From NCBI GenBank assembly GCA_963778225.1, contig CAVZTR010000013.1:62001-126000 (forward strand): 64,000 nt of DNA, given 5' to 3'. The position numbers were made by a program, and so were the translations under genes. Position 1 is the first letter of the stretch, and every line of letters begins with the position of its first letter. This stretch comes from JAGVSR01 sp963778225. Lineage in GTDB: Bacteria > Pseudomonadota > Alphaproteobacteria > Rhizobiales > Hyphomicrobiaceae. The notes beneath the pieces are model-generated. The model worked only from the letters and a program-made list of their open reading frames with translations, ran no database searches and was not told the DNA's origin. Of the stretch, positions 35,317 to 44,498 are shown one piece after another.

Positions 35317-36767
35317 CCCGAAAGAGCTGCCATCGGCACGCCCGGCCCCGGATGCACGCTGCCGCCCGCCAGATACAATCCCGGAATACGAGTCTTGCCC
35401 CCCGGTCTGCTGAACGATGCCATCCAGCCATGAGATGCCGCGCCGTAAAGCGCCCCGCCCGTCGCGGGAAAAAGATCGTGAAACCCCGCCGGCGTCGTCA
35501 GCACCGTATCCGCCGACGCCCGGTCCACATCCAGACCAAGCCGCTTCAAAAGTGCAAATGTCCGTTCCTCGCATTCCGCGACCTCCGCGCCGGTATACCG
35601 ATCCGTATCGCCCGTTGCGGGCGCATTCACGAGCACGAGCAGCCGCTCCGGGCCGCCTGCAAATTCCGCGGGATCATCGCTGCGATCCTGCGCGCAGACA
35701 TACACCGTCGGCTCGCGCGGCAACCGCGCGCGACCGAAGATGTCGTCGAACTCCGCTTGATAGTCAGTAGAGAAAAACACGTTGTGGCGCACGAGCGGAA
35801 AGCCGCTCGTTTTCGCGTTCATCACCCAGGTCATCGCCGAGAGTGATCGCTGATCGCGTCGCAATTGCGAAACCGTCGTCGCCACGTTGCGGCCGAACAA
35901 GCCCGCAGCCACCGCCGCTGAATCCGCGTTGACGATCACGCTCTCCGCTTCGATGACCTCACCGTTGCGCAACCGAACGCCTCCGATGCGTCCGTTGCGG
36001 GCGATCACTTCTTCCACCTCCGCGCCGTACGTGAATTGCGCGCCGTTTTCTTTCGCGATCCTCTCGATCGCGCGTGCAAGGCCGTGCATGCCGTCTTCGA
36101 TGATCCACACGCCATCCTGTTCCACATGCGCCACCAGCATCAGCGTCGCCGGTGCATCGAACGGCGACGATCCGCAATAGGTGGCGTAGCGTCCAAACAG
36201 TTGCCTCAACCGCGGATCATGAAAATGATCACCCAGCGCCGACCACAGCGTCGAGAACGGGGAGATGCGCCACATATCGCTGAGCCCCTTCAAGCCCGAA
36301 CTGAAGGCGAGCGAAATCGGCGTCGGCTGCGGCGAGCGAATGAAGGGCTCTTCCAGCGTCTGATAAACATCCCGCGCGCGTGCACAAAAGGCGCGAAACC
36401 CTTGCGCCTCGCGTGGCCCCGCGAAGGCGCCGATCGCATCTGCCGATTGCTCCACGCCGGCAAAGAGATCGAGACGTTCGTCAGCGTTCCACGCATGCCG
36501 CGCCAGGATCGACAAGGGCTTCAGGCGCACCTCTTCAGCGAAAACCCGCCCAGCATCGCCGAAAATGCGCTCGAACACCCAGCGCATGGTGAATACCGTT
36601 GGCCCTGCATCCACGGGCCGCCCACCCGCCATCACCTGTCGCATTTTCCCGCCCGGAGCCGCCTGTCGCTCCACGACATGAACTTGAAATCCCGCCCGTG
36701 CGAGTTCCAGAGCCGAGACCAGCCCCGCGATGCCCGCACCGACGACCACCACCTTCCCCTTGACCAT
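35265..36767 (-). CDS. crtD: Methoxyneurosporene/hydroxycarotenoid 3,4-desaturase CrtD
   Basis: FAD-dependent desaturase of the CrtI family acting on 1-hydroxy or 1-methoxy acyclic carotenoids. The N-terminal VVVVGAGIAGLVSALELARAG and the C-terminal LYLAGGSVHPGPGVPMAALSG are clear. Start at ATG 36767 (MVKGKVVVVG) gives 500 residues. It is divergent from crtE, with a shared 116-nt promoter region containing a perfect PpsR site. Confidence 0.95.
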   Translation of the reverse strand: MVKGKVVVVGAGIAGLVSALELARAGFQVHVVERQAAPGGKMRQVMAGGRPVDAGPTVFTMRWVFERIFGDAGRVFAEEVRLKPLSILARHAWNADERLDLFAGVEQSADAIGAFAGPREAQGFRAFCARARDVYQTLEEPFIRSPQPTPISLAFSSGLKGLSDMWRISPFSTLWSALGDHFHDPRLRQLFGRYATYCGSSPFDAPATLMLVAHVEQDGVWIIEDGMHGLARAIERIAKENGAQFTYGAEVEEVIARNGRIGGVRLRNGEVIEAESVIVNADSAAVAAGLFGRNVATTVSQLRRDQRSLSAMTWVMNAKTSGFPLVRHNVFFSTDYQAEFDDIFGRARLPREPTVYVCAQDRSDDPAEFAGGPERLLVLVNAPATGDTDRYTGAEVAECEERTFALLKRLGLDVDRASADTVLTTPAGFHDLFPATGGALYGAASHGWMASFSRPGGKTRIPGLYLAGGSVHPGPGVPMAALSGWLAAAQLAVDLNSTRL

Positions 36768-36813
36768 AGCCGTCCAGATTTTCCACCGGCACCGCCCCAT
36801 AGCGCCGCCGAAG

Positions 36814-36857
36814 TGTCTATTTTACTAGACATTCAAAAAAGACCAACTAGGATTACA
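36814..36857. promoter_or_regulatory. PpsR operator(s) between divergent crtD and crtE
   Basis: A perfect TGT-N12-ACA (36814-36831) with 6-bp arms TGTCTA/TAGACA is followed after exactly 8 bp by a degenerate partner (AGA-N12-ACA, 36840-36857). The location suits coordinated repression of crtDC on one side and of the crtEF-bchCXYZ-puf superoperon on the other. Confidence 0.7.
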
Positions 36858-36883
36858 CATCTGTCCTGAAAAGGGGTCTTCCA

Positions 36884-37750
36884 ATGGATGCCACCGCTCG
36901 TATCGAACAATCCTTGGAAGCCATCCTGGCGCGGGCAGAAACCCCAGGCTCTCCTCCTAAACTCGCTGCGGCGCTACGCTATTCCGTCTTTCCGGGCGGC
37001 GCACGCGTTCGGCCGCGGCTTTGTTTAGCGGTTGCAGACGCCTGCGGCGACGATCAGCCGGCACTTGCCGAGGCAGCCGCCGCGTCGATCGAACTGCTGC
37101 ATTGCTCGTCCCTCGTTCACGACGATCTGCCCTGCTTCGACGATGCCGCGCTTCGCCGCGGAAAACCCTCGGTTCATATGGCTTTTGGCGAACCTCTCGC
37201 CGTGCTTGCGGGCGATGCCTTGATCGTCATGGCCTTCGAGTGCCTGGCCGTTGCCGCTGCCGGTGCGCCGCTCCGCCTCCCCGCACTCCTGACCAAGATT
37301 TCAAGCTCTGTCGGCATGCCGCACGGCATCGTCGCGGGCCAGGCATGGGAGTGCGAGCCCGAAGTCGAACTCGCCAAATACCACCGTGAAAAAACCGGAT
37401 CGCTTTTCGCCGCCGCCACCGAGGCCGGTGCGCTCGCCGCTGGCCAGTCGCCGGAGCCGTGGCGCCGCCTTGGCGAATGCATCGGCGAGGCTTACCAGGT
37501 CGCCGACGATTTGCACGACCTCCTCGGCAAGGCCGCCGATATCGGCAAGCCCTCCGGCCAGGATGCCGCCCACCATCGTCCAACCGCCTGCAGCCTCGGC
37601 ATCGAAGGCGCCTCCAAGCGCCTGAAAGGCCTGATGAAAGAGGCGATGGATTCGATCCCCGCCTGCCCGGGCTCAGACGAGCTGCGGGCCATCATTCTCG
37701 CTGAATCGACGCGCTTCGTTCCCAAGGAACTGGCGCGCCTCGCAGCATGA
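36884..37750 (+). CDS. crtE: Geranylgeranyl diphosphate synthase CrtE
   Basis: Trans-prenyltransferase that supplies GGPP for carotenoids and for esterifying bacteriochlorophyll. The first aspartate motif is in LVHDDLPCFDDAALRRGKP, the second is DDLHDLLG. Length is 288 residues. It starts the plus-strand superoperon. Its stop overlaps an in-frame ATG that could begin crtF. Confidence 0.95.
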   Translation: MDATARIEQSLEAILARAETPGSPPKLAAALRYSVFPGGARVRPRLCLAVADACGDDQPALAEAAAASIELLHCSSLVHDDLPCFDDAALRRGKPSVHMAFGEPLAVLAGDALIVMAFECLAVAAAGAPLRLPALLTKISSSVGMPHGIVAGQAWECEPEVELAKYHREKTGSLFAAATEAGALAAGQSPEPWRRLGECIGEAYQVADDLHDLLGKAADIGKPSGQDAAHHRPTACSLGIEGASKRLKGLMKEAMDSIPACPGSDELRAIILAESTRFVPKELARLAA

Positions 37751-37854
37751 CCCGGCCAGCGGGCGGGCCAAGCGCCGGCTTGCCTGCCGTCGGCCGCGGC
37801 CAAGCCCGACCCTCCACCGCCTCACCGGCTCTTCATCCAAACGGAGCATCGCGC

Positions 37855-38967
37855 ATGCTGTCCCTGGCAGAGCGCTGGCTCTCCTTGCGCAACCGGCTGA
37901 TCGCCAGTCCGCGCTTCCAGAAATTCGCTGCCGCAACACCTGGCGTCCGCACCATTGCCCGCAACAAAGCCCGCGGCGTCTTCGATCTTCTCTCAGGCTT
38001 CATCTATTCGCAGGTTCTGCTCGCGTGCGTTCGACTGGACCTCTTCCGTCTCCTCGAGAAGACACCCCTCTCCCTCGACGCCATCGCGGCTCGAACGAAT
38101 CTGCCGCTCGATCCGGCACGCCGCCTGCTCGATGCCGCCGTCTCGCTCGATCTCATGTGCCGTTTGCCTGACGGCCGCTACGGCCTCGGCATGAACGGCG
38201 CGGCGATCCTGGCCAATCCCGGCATTGAAGCCATGGTCGAACACAACGCCATTTTGTATCGCGACCTTGCCGATCCGGTCGATTTCCTGCGCAATCCTGA
38301 GCGCGAGACCGCCCTCTCGCGCTATTGGGCCTATGCCCAGGCCGGCGATCCCGCGCAGCTGACGGATGAAGCCGTTCGCGACTACAGCGCGCTGATGTCG
38401 GCATCCCAGCCTCTCGTTGCCGGCGAAATCCTCGACGCGTATCCCTTCCAAGAACACAAGCGCCTTCTCGATGTCGGTGGTGGCGAAGGCCGCTTCATCT
38501 GCTCCGCCGGCACGCGCTATCCGCATCTCGACCTGATGATGTTCGATCTGCCGGCGGTCGCCGCTCGCGCGGAGCAGAGAATTGCCGAAAACGGACTCGG
38601 CGGGCGCGCGAAGGCCTTCGGCGGCAACTTTTTCACCGATGAGCTGCCGAAAGGCGCCGACATCGTGACCCTCGTCAGGATTCTGCACGATCACGACGAC
38701 GAAAAAGCACAACTTCTTTTGGACAACATCCATCGTGCGCTTCCGCACAATGGGCGCCTGCTGATCGCCGAACCGTTGGCTGAAACGCCCGGCGCCGAAC
38801 GCATGGGCAACGCCTATTTTGGTTTCTATCTCATGGCCATGCGTTCAGGCCGTCCCAGATCGCGCGAAACCATCACGGCCATGCTGCATCGCAGCGGTTT
38901 TGGCAGTGTGCGCCCAATTCGGACGCGGGTGCCTCTCCAGACGAGCCTTCTCGTCGCACAAAGATGA
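37855..38967 (+). CDS. crtF: Hydroxyneurosporene O-methyltransferase CrtF
   Basis: SAM-dependent methyltransferase that methylates the 1-hydroxy group of acyclic carotenoids. SAM motif I is LLDVGGGEGRFI. An N-terminal winged-helix dimerisation region precedes it. I start at ATG 37855 (MLSLAERWLSLRN, 370 residues), which has GGAG 8 nt upstream. An ATG at 37747 coupled to the crtE stop would add 36 low-complexity residues. Together with CrtC and CrtD it implies methoxylated end groups (spirilloxanthin or spheroidene series). Confidence 0.93.
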   Translation: MLSLAERWLSLRNRLIASPRFQKFAAATPGVRTIARNKARGVFDLLSGFIYSQVLLACVRLDLFRLLEKTPLSLDAIAARTNLPLDPARRLLDAAVSLDLMCRLPDGRYGLGMNGAAILANPGIEAMVEHNAILYRDLADPVDFLRNPERETALSRYWAYAQAGDPAQLTDEAVRDYSALMSASQPLVAGEILDAYPFQEHKRLLDVGGGEGRFICSAGTRYPHLDLMMFDLPAVAARAEQRIAENGLGGRAKAFGGNFFTDELPKGADIVTLVRILHDHDDEKAQLLLDNIHRALPHNGRLLIAEPLAETPGAERMGNAYFGFYLMAMRSGRPRSRETITAMLHRSGFGSVRPIRTRVPLQTSLLVAQR

Positions 38968-38975
38968 CCAAGAAC

Positions 38976-39019
38976 TGTTCATGGCGCTTGACACTTTCTA
39001 CTGTCCGCATAGATTGACA
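38976..39019 (+). promoter_or_regulatory. Two perfect PpsR operators 8 bp apart upstream of bchC
   Basis: TGT-N12-ACA at 38976-38993 and at 39002-39019, both perfect, gap 38994-39001. The first overlaps a consensus -35 TTGACA (38988-38993) and the second a TAGATT -10 (39010-39015, 16-nt spacer). This reproduces the described CrtJ-bound bchC promoter of Rhodobacter capsulatus, where two palindromes 8 bp apart cover -35 and -10. Confidence 0.85.
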
Positions 39020-39026
39020 GTTGAAG

Positions 39027-39058
39027 AAGGAGGCAGGCACCGGGATCCCCCAGGTGCC
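39027..39058 (+). promoter_or_regulatory. bchC leader: orphan Shine-Dalgarno followed by hairpin
   Basis: AAGGAGG (39027-39033) has no start codon at a usable distance. Directly after it GGCACCGGG (39036-39044) can pair with CCC/GGTGCC (39049-39058, one bulged A). The bchC ATG at 39091 itself lacks a Shine-Dalgarno. With the predicted start of transcription near 39022 the leader would be about 70 nt. Confidence 0.4.
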
Positions 39059-39090
39059 CTGGCCCCCCGTAGATCGCGAGTTTTCCTCGG

Positions 39091-40032
39091 ATGAACACCC
39101 TCGCTGTCGTGCTCGAAGAGCCGGAGCGCCTTGTGCTCAGCCGACTTCCATTGCCGGAGCCGGGCGAGGAAGACGTCGTGGTCGATATCGAGTGGAGCGG
39201 CATCTCCACAGGCACCGAGCGCCTTCTCTGGTCGGGCCGCATGCCCCCGTTCCCAGGCCTCGGCTACCCGCTCGTCCCTGGATATGAATCCGTCGGCCGC
39301 ATCCGTGAAGCCGGATCGCGCTCGGGCGCTCAAGTCGGTGATCGCGTTTTCGTCCCCGGCGCACGCTGCTACGGCGAGATCAAAGGCCTTTTCGGCGGCG
39401 CCTCCTCGCGCGTCGTCGTCCCCGGCGCCAAAGCCACCCGTTTCCAAGAAGCGCTCGGCGAGCAGGGTGTTCTCCTGGCCCTTGCCGCCACCGCTTACCA
39501 TGCCCTTGATGTCGGCCGCTCGACGCTGCCGCAACTCATCATCGGACATGGCGTCCTCGGCCGCCTCATCGCCCGCCTCGTCGTCGCCGTCGGCGGTGAA
39601 GCGCCCGTCGTTTGGGAAACCAACATCCGCCGCGCCGCCGGCGCGCAAGGCTACACGGTCATTGACCCGGCCACCGATACCCGCCGCGGCTACGCCTCGA
39701 TCTGCGATGTCAGCGGCAACTCGAAACTGCTCGATACGCTCATCGGCAAGCTTTCGCCCGGTGGCGAAATTGTCCTCGCCGGTTTCTACAGCGAGCCACT
39801 GTCTTTTGCCTTTCCGCCAGCCTTCATGCGTGAAGCGCGCCTGCGCGTCGCCGCCGAGTGGAAAGACCACGATCTCACAGCCGTTCGCGATCTCATCGAG
39901 AGCGGCGCTCTATCACTCAACGGCCTCATCACTCACCGGGAACCGGCGACGGCGGCAGGTAACGCCTATCGCACGGCATTCACTGATCCCGATTGCCTGA
40001 AAATGATCCTCGATTGGAGAAATTGCTCATGA
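39091..40032 (+). CDS. bchC: Bacteriochlorophyllide a dehydrogenase BchC
   Basis: MDR-superfamily dehydrogenase that oxidises 3-hydroxyethyl bacteriochlorophyllide to the 3-acetyl form. The 313 residues start MNTLAVVLEEPERLVLSRL; ISTGTERLLWSGRMPPFPGLGYPLVPGYESVG is diagnostic of the family. The stop overlaps bchX (ATGA). It has its own PpsR-type promoter inside the superoperon. Confidence 0.96.
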   Translation: MNTLAVVLEEPERLVLSRLPLPEPGEEDVVVDIEWSGISTGTERLLWSGRMPPFPGLGYPLVPGYESVGRIREAGSRSGAQVGDRVFVPGARCYGEIKGLFGGASSRVVVPGAKATRFQEALGEQGVLLALAATAYHALDVGRSTLPQLIIGHGVLGRLIARLVVAVGGEAPVVWETNIRRAAGAQGYTVIDPATDTRRGYASICDVSGNSKLLDTLIGKLSPGGEIVLAGFYSEPLSFAFPPAFMREARLRVAAEWKDHDLTAVRDLIESGALSLNGLITHREPATAAGNAYRTAFTDPDCLKMILDWRNCS

Positions 40033-41051
40033 GCGCGTGCGGAACAACGACGACGGTGAACGCTCTGAAGCCTTCGATGAAGGATTTCCTGCGCGATGAA
40101 GCCGCCCAGGAGCCCGATCCCGTGCCGAAAGCCGGCTCGGAAACCAAGGAAACGCAGATCATCGCCATCTACGGCAAGGGCGGCAGCGGCAAGAGCTTCG
40201 CACTCGCCAACCTGTCCTACATGATGGCGCAGCTCGGCAAGCGGGTCCTCCTCATCGGTTGCGATCCCAAGAGCGATACGACATCGCTCCTCTTCGGAGG
40301 CCGCGCCACACCCACCATCATCGAAACGAGCGCAAAGAAAAAGCTTGCCGGCGAAGAACTCAAGATCTCCGACGTCTGCTTCAAGCGCGACGGCGTCTTC
40401 GCGATGGAGTTGGGCGGACCGGAAGTCGGACGCGGCTGCGGCGGACGCGGCATCATTCACGGCTTCGAGACGCTCGAAAAGCTCGGCTTCCACGAGTGGG
40501 GCTTCGATTACGTGCTTCTCGACTTCCTCGGTGACGTCGTCTGTGGCGGCTTCGGCCTGCCGATCGCCCGCGACATGTGCCAGAAGGTGATCGTCGTCGG
40601 CTCCAACGACCTCCAGTCGCTCTACGTGGCCAACAACGTCTGCTCGGCGGTCGAATACTTCCGCAAGCTCGGCGGCAATGTCGGCGTCGCCGGCATGGTG
40701 ATCAACAAGGACGACGGCACCGGCGAGGCTCGCGCATTTGCTCAAGCCGCCGGCATCCCGGTTCTCGCCGCGATCCCCGCGAACGAAGATATTCGCCGCA
40801 AGAGCGCCAACTACGAAATCATCGGCCTTCCCGGCGGTGAATGGGCGCCTCTCTTCGAGGAACTCGCGCTCAACGTCGCCACGGCACCGCCCGTTCGCCC
40901 CTCACCGCTCACGCAAGACGGCCTGCTTGGTCTCTTCGCGAGCGATGTCGTCGGCCGCGACGTGGTGCTCCAGCCGGCAAGCTTCGAAGACATGTGCGGC
41001 GGCACGGCAGTGAGCAAGCCATCGCTCGAAGTCATCTACGACACGGTCTGA
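40029..41051 (+). CDS. bchX: Chlorophyllide reductase iron protein BchX
   Basis: NifH-like ATPase of chlorophyllide a reductase, electron donor to BchYZ. P-loop IYGKGGSGKS; cluster cysteines in GRGCGGRG and DVVCGGFG. ATG 40029 overlaps the bchC stop and has GGAG upstream; an extension to 39993 lacks support. Length is 340 residues. Confidence 0.96.
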   Translation: MSACGTTTTVNALKPSMKDFLRDEAAQEPDPVPKAGSETKETQIIAIYGKGGSGKSFALANLSYMMAQLGKRVLLIGCDPKSDTTSLLFGGRATPTIIETSAKKKLAGEELKISDVCFKRDGVFAMELGGPEVGRGCGGRGIIHGFETLEKLGFHEWGFDYVLLDFLGDVVCGGFGLPIARDMCQKVIVVGSNDLQSLYVANNVCSAVEYFRKLGGNVGVAGMVINKDDGTGEARAFAQAAGIPVLAAIPANEDIRRKSANYEIIGLPGGEWAPLFEELALNVATAPPVRPSPLTQDGLLGLFASDVVGRDVVLQPASFEDMCGGTAVSKPSLEVIYDTV

Positions 41052-41083
41052 GACTGCCAATCGGTTTACCAGGACTAAACTTC

Positions 41084-42655
41084 ATGACGGTGTTGGACGA
41101 AAAAGTGGCCGAAACAACGACAGCGGTGGACCCCATCGCCGACGCGGCTGCCTGTGCGCCTGACAAGGCTCCCGGCGTCGACGGGCTTGGCTGCCACTCC
41201 GGCAAAGACGACCTCAAGAAAGCGGCCATCGCCGCAGGCAAGAGCGAGACGCTCGAACGTTACGCCGCTGATTATCCGATGGGCCCGCACGACCAGCCGC
41301 AAAGCATGTGCCCTGCCTTCGGGTCGCTCCGCGTCGGCTTGCGCATGCGCCGCACGGCAACCGTTCTGTCGGGTTCCGCCTGCTGTGTGTATGGCCTCAC
41401 CTTCACGTCTCACTTTTACGGTGCGCGACGCACGGTCGGGTACGTGCCGTTCAACTCTGAAACGCTCGTCACGGGCAAATTGTTCGAGGACATCCGCGAC
41501 GCCGTCTACAAGCTCGCCGATCCCGAGCTGTACGATACGATCATCATCACCAACCTTTGCGTGCCCACGGCCTCCGGCGTGCCGCTGCAGTTGCTGCCGA
41601 AGGAAATCAACGGCGTCCGCATCGTCGGCATCGATGTTCCCGGCTTCGGCGTCCCCACCCACGCAGAAGCGAAGGATGTGCTCGCCGGCGCGATGCTGAA
41701 ATACGCCCGCTCCGAAGTCGAGCACGGTCCCGTGCAGGCCCCGCGCGGCGGCGTCAGCATGAAGCCAACTGTCACGCTGCTGGGCGAAATGTTCCCCGCC
41801 GATCCGATGATCATCGGTTCGCTGCTCGAACCCCTCGGTCTCGCCGCCGGCCCCGTCGTGCCCACACGCGAATGGCGCGAACTCTATGGCGCGCTCGACT
41901 GCGCCGCCGTTGCCGCAATCCATCCATTCTACAAGGCAAGCATCCGCGAATTCGAAAGCGCCGGCCGCAAGGTCGTCGGTTCCGCCCCCGTCGGCCACGA
42001 CGGCACCGCCGCCTGGCTCGAGAACATCGGCGCGGCTTGCAACGTATCCGCCGACAAGATCGACGCGGCAAAAGCCAAGTTCCTTCCCGCGATCCGTGCC
42101 GCACTCGCAGCCAAGCCGATCAAGGGCCGCATCACGATGTCGGGCTATGAGGGTTCCGAGCTGATCGTTGCCCGCCTCCTGGTCGAGAGCGGCGCAGACT
42201 TGCGCTACGTCGGCACCGCCTGCCCGCGCACCGTCTGGTCTGATGCCGACCGCGAATGGCTGGAAGCCAAAGGCGTGCAGATCCAGTTCCGCGCCTCGCT
42301 GGAACAAGACCTCGCGGCCTTCCACGAATACAAGCCCGATCTCGCCATCGGCACGACGCCCGTCGTGCAGAAAGCGAAGGAAAGCTCGACACCGTCGCTC
42401 TACTTCACCAACCTCATTTCAGCCCGTCCCCTGATGGGCGTTGCCGGTGCCGGCTCCCTTGCGCAAGTCATCAATGCTGCGATGGCCGGCAAGGACCGCT
42501 TCGACACCATGACGGAATTCTTCGAGGGCGTCGGCACAGGCCACACCACCGGCGTCTGGGAAGATACGCCCGTCGATCGCCCGGAATTCCGCTCGGAATA
42601 CAAGCGTCGCATCGAAAAGGAAGCCAAGAAGCGCAAGGCGGAGGAAATGCTATGA
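41084..42655 (+). CDS. bchY: Chlorophyllide reductase subunit BchY
   Basis: NifD-like subunit of chlorophyllide reductase, which reduces the C7-C8 bond. Cysteines expected to hold the [4Fe-4S] cluster lie in QSMCPAFGSLRVG, GSACCVYGLTF and ITNLCVPTASG. ATG 41084 with AGGA upstream gives 523 residues, longer at the N-terminus than BchN. The stop overlaps the bchZ start. Confidence 0.96.
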   Translation: MTVLDEKVAETTTAVDPIADAAACAPDKAPGVDGLGCHSGKDDLKKAAIAAGKSETLERYAADYPMGPHDQPQSMCPAFGSLRVGLRMRRTATVLSGSACCVYGLTFTSHFYGARRTVGYVPFNSETLVTGKLFEDIRDAVYKLADPELYDTIIITNLCVPTASGVPLQLLPKEINGVRIVGIDVPGFGVPTHAEAKDVLAGAMLKYARSEVEHGPVQAPRGGVSMKPTVTLLGEMFPADPMIIGSLLEPLGLAAGPVVPTREWRELYGALDCAAVAAIHPFYKASIREFESAGRKVVGSAPVGHDGTAAWLENIGAACNVSADKIDAAKAKFLPAIRAALAAKPIKGRITMSGYEGSELIVARLLVESGADLRYVGTACPRTVWSDADREWLEAKGVQIQFRASLEQDLAAFHEYKPDLAIGTTPVVQKAKESSTPSLYFTNLISARPLMGVAGAGSLAQVINAAMAGKDRFDTMTEFFEGVGTGHTTGVWEDTPVDRPEFRSEYKRRIEKEAKKRKAEEML

Positions 42656-44106
42656 CCCTCGTCTTGGATCACGATCGCGCCGGCGGCTACTGGGGTTCGG
42701 TCTACGTCTTCACCGCCGTCAAGGGCTTGCAGGTCATCATCGACGGTCCCGTCGGTTGCGAGAATCTGCCTGTCACATCGGTGCTGCACTACACCGACGC
42801 GCTGCCGCCTCATGAGTTGCCGATCGTAGTCACAGGTCTTTCCGAAGAAGAACTCGGCAAGACCGGCACCGAAGGCGCCATGCGCCGTGCCCACAAGTCG
42901 CTCGATCCGCATATGCCGGCCGTGGTCGTCACGGGCTCCATTGCTGAAATGATCGGCGGCGGCGTCACGCCCGAAGGCACCAACATCCAGCGCTTCCTCC
43001 CGCGCACCATCGACGAAGATCAGTGGCAGAGCGCCGACCGCGCCATGACATGGCTGTGGACCCAGTTCGGGCGCAAGAAGATCCCCGAACTGAAGCCGCG
43101 CGCTGAAGGCCAGAAGCCGAAGGTCAACATCCTTGGACCGATCTACGGCACCTTCAACATGCCGTCTGACCTGGCCGAGATCCGCCGCCTCGTCGAAGGC
43201 ATCGGTGCTGAAGTCAACATGGTCTTCCCGCTCGGCTCGCATCTGGCCGACGTGCCCAAGCTCGTCGACGCCGAAGCCAACATCTGCATGTATCGCGAGT
43301 TCGGCCGCCTGCTCTGCGAAACGCTCGAGCGGCCCTACCTGCAAGCCCCGATCGGCATGCACTCCACGACGCTGTTCCTGCGCAAGCTCGGGGAAATTCT
43401 GGGTCTGGATCCCGAACCCTTCATCACCCGCGAAAAGCACACCACCATCAAGCCAATCTGGGATCTCTGGCGCTCGGTCACGCAGGACTTCTTCGGCACG
43501 GCATCGTTCGGCATCGTGGCCAATGAGACCTACACCCGCGGCGTCCGCCAGTTCCTGGAAACCGAACTCGGCCTGCCCTGCAATTTCGCGGTTCCGCGCA
43601 AGCCCGGCGCCAAGACCGACAACGACGCCGTGCGCGCCGCCATCAAGCAGACGCCGCCGCTCGTCATCTTCGGAAGCTACAACGAACGCATGTATCTGGC
43701 GGAAGCCGGTGGCCGCGGCGTCTATATCCCGGCATCCTTCCCCGGCGCCATCATTCGCCGCCACACCGGCACGCCCTTCATGGGCTACGCCGGCGCCACC
43801 TATCTCGTGCAGGAAGTCTGCAACGCGCTTTTCGATGCGCTGTTCCACATTCTTCCGCTCGCCACCGACATGGACAAAGTCGATCCCACGCCCGCCCGCC
43901 TCCACGCGGAGCTGCCCTGGGACGACGACGCCAAGGACGCCTTCGATCGCATCATCGAAGAGCAACCCATTCTCATTCGAATTTCGGCTGCCAAGCGTCT
44001 TCGCGACGCGGCCGAACGCACGGCACGGCAAGCCGGTGAGACACGCGTCAGCGCTCGTCGCCTCGCACTGTCTCAACCGTTCATCAAAGAAGGGCACGCC
44101 GCATGA
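42652..44106 (+). CDS. bchZ: Chlorophyllide reductase subunit BchZ
   Basis: NifK-like subunit that completes the BchY2Z2 catalytic component. The start ATG 42652 overlaps the bchY stop. The signature IDGPVGCENLPVTSVLHYTDALPPHELP carries the cluster cysteine. Length is 484 residues. The stop overlaps pufQ (ATGA), so bch and puf genes are translationally linked and any separate puf promoter must lie within bchZ. Confidence 0.96.
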   Translation: MTLVLDHDRAGGYWGSVYVFTAVKGLQVIIDGPVGCENLPVTSVLHYTDALPPHELPIVVTGLSEEELGKTGTEGAMRRAHKSLDPHMPAVVVTGSIAEMIGGGVTPEGTNIQRFLPRTIDEDQWQSADRAMTWLWTQFGRKKIPELKPRAEGQKPKVNILGPIYGTFNMPSDLAEIRRLVEGIGAEVNMVFPLGSHLADVPKLVDAEANICMYREFGRLLCETLERPYLQAPIGMHSTTLFLRKLGEILGLDPEPFITREKHTTIKPIWDLWRSVTQDFFGTASFGIVANETYTRGVRQFLETELGLPCNFAVPRKPGAKTDNDAVRAAIKQTPPLVIFGSYNERMYLAEAGGRGVYIPASFPGAIIRRHTGTPFMGYAGATYLVQEVCNALFDALFHILPLATDMDKVDPTPARLHAELPWDDDAKDAFDRIIEEQPILIRISAAKRLRDAAERTARQAGETRVSARRLALSQPFIKEGHAA

Positions 44107-44498
44107 CAGCCGCATCTATCTCAGGACACATCGCACGATCCGATTATGTTCGCGTGCGCGCGCTGCCCTCCGTCACGGCGCGCCGAACTGTCTCGCCCGC
44201 CGCAAAGGCCCGCAAATCCTCTGCATCCAACACCGCAGGCGCAGCAGCCGTGTCGCGAGCATTCGCCAATCACGCCGCGGCATCCCGCGTCGCTGCCAAG
44301 CCCAAAAAGAGCGAAGCCATCGAGTTCCGGCTGATCTTCACGATCGCCTTTGCCGTGTTCCTCTTCACGTCCGTTATCGAACGCGCGCTTCCCCACAAGT
44401 GGGCCCAGCGCGCAGGCGAAGGCGAGATTCGCAAATCCGTTTTCGAGCAGGCCAGGGAAGCCGCGCACATCAGTGCCGCGTACGCTTTCATGGGCTGA
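44103..44498 (+). CDS. pufQ: PufQ-like protein with long N-terminal extension
   Basis: The gene is in the pufQ position between bchZ and pufB. The C-terminal half (about 70-131) has the PufQ layout: charged EAIEFRLIF, one membrane helix (TIAFAVFLFTSVIERAL), then a basic/amphipathic tail. PufQ affects bacteriochlorophyll delivery to complexes. The first 65-70 residues are an Ala/Ser/Lys/Arg-rich low-complexity extension; known PufQ proteins are nearer 70-80 residues. The start overlaps bchZ (ATGA); no better internal start is evident. Confidence 0.75.
   Translation: MTAASISGHIARSDYVRVRALPSVTARRTVSPAAKARKSSASNTAGAAAVSRAFANHAAASRVAAKPKKSEAIEFRLIFTIAFAVFLFTSVIERALPHKWAQRAGEGEIRKSVFEQAREAAHISAAYAFMG

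Noticed and set aside
39021..39287. TTG-initiated leader frame after the strong Shine-Dalgarno in the bchC leader
   Set aside because: The TTG lies upstream of the AAGGAGG, not downstream, and the frame runs into bchC out of frame with no protein-like pattern.
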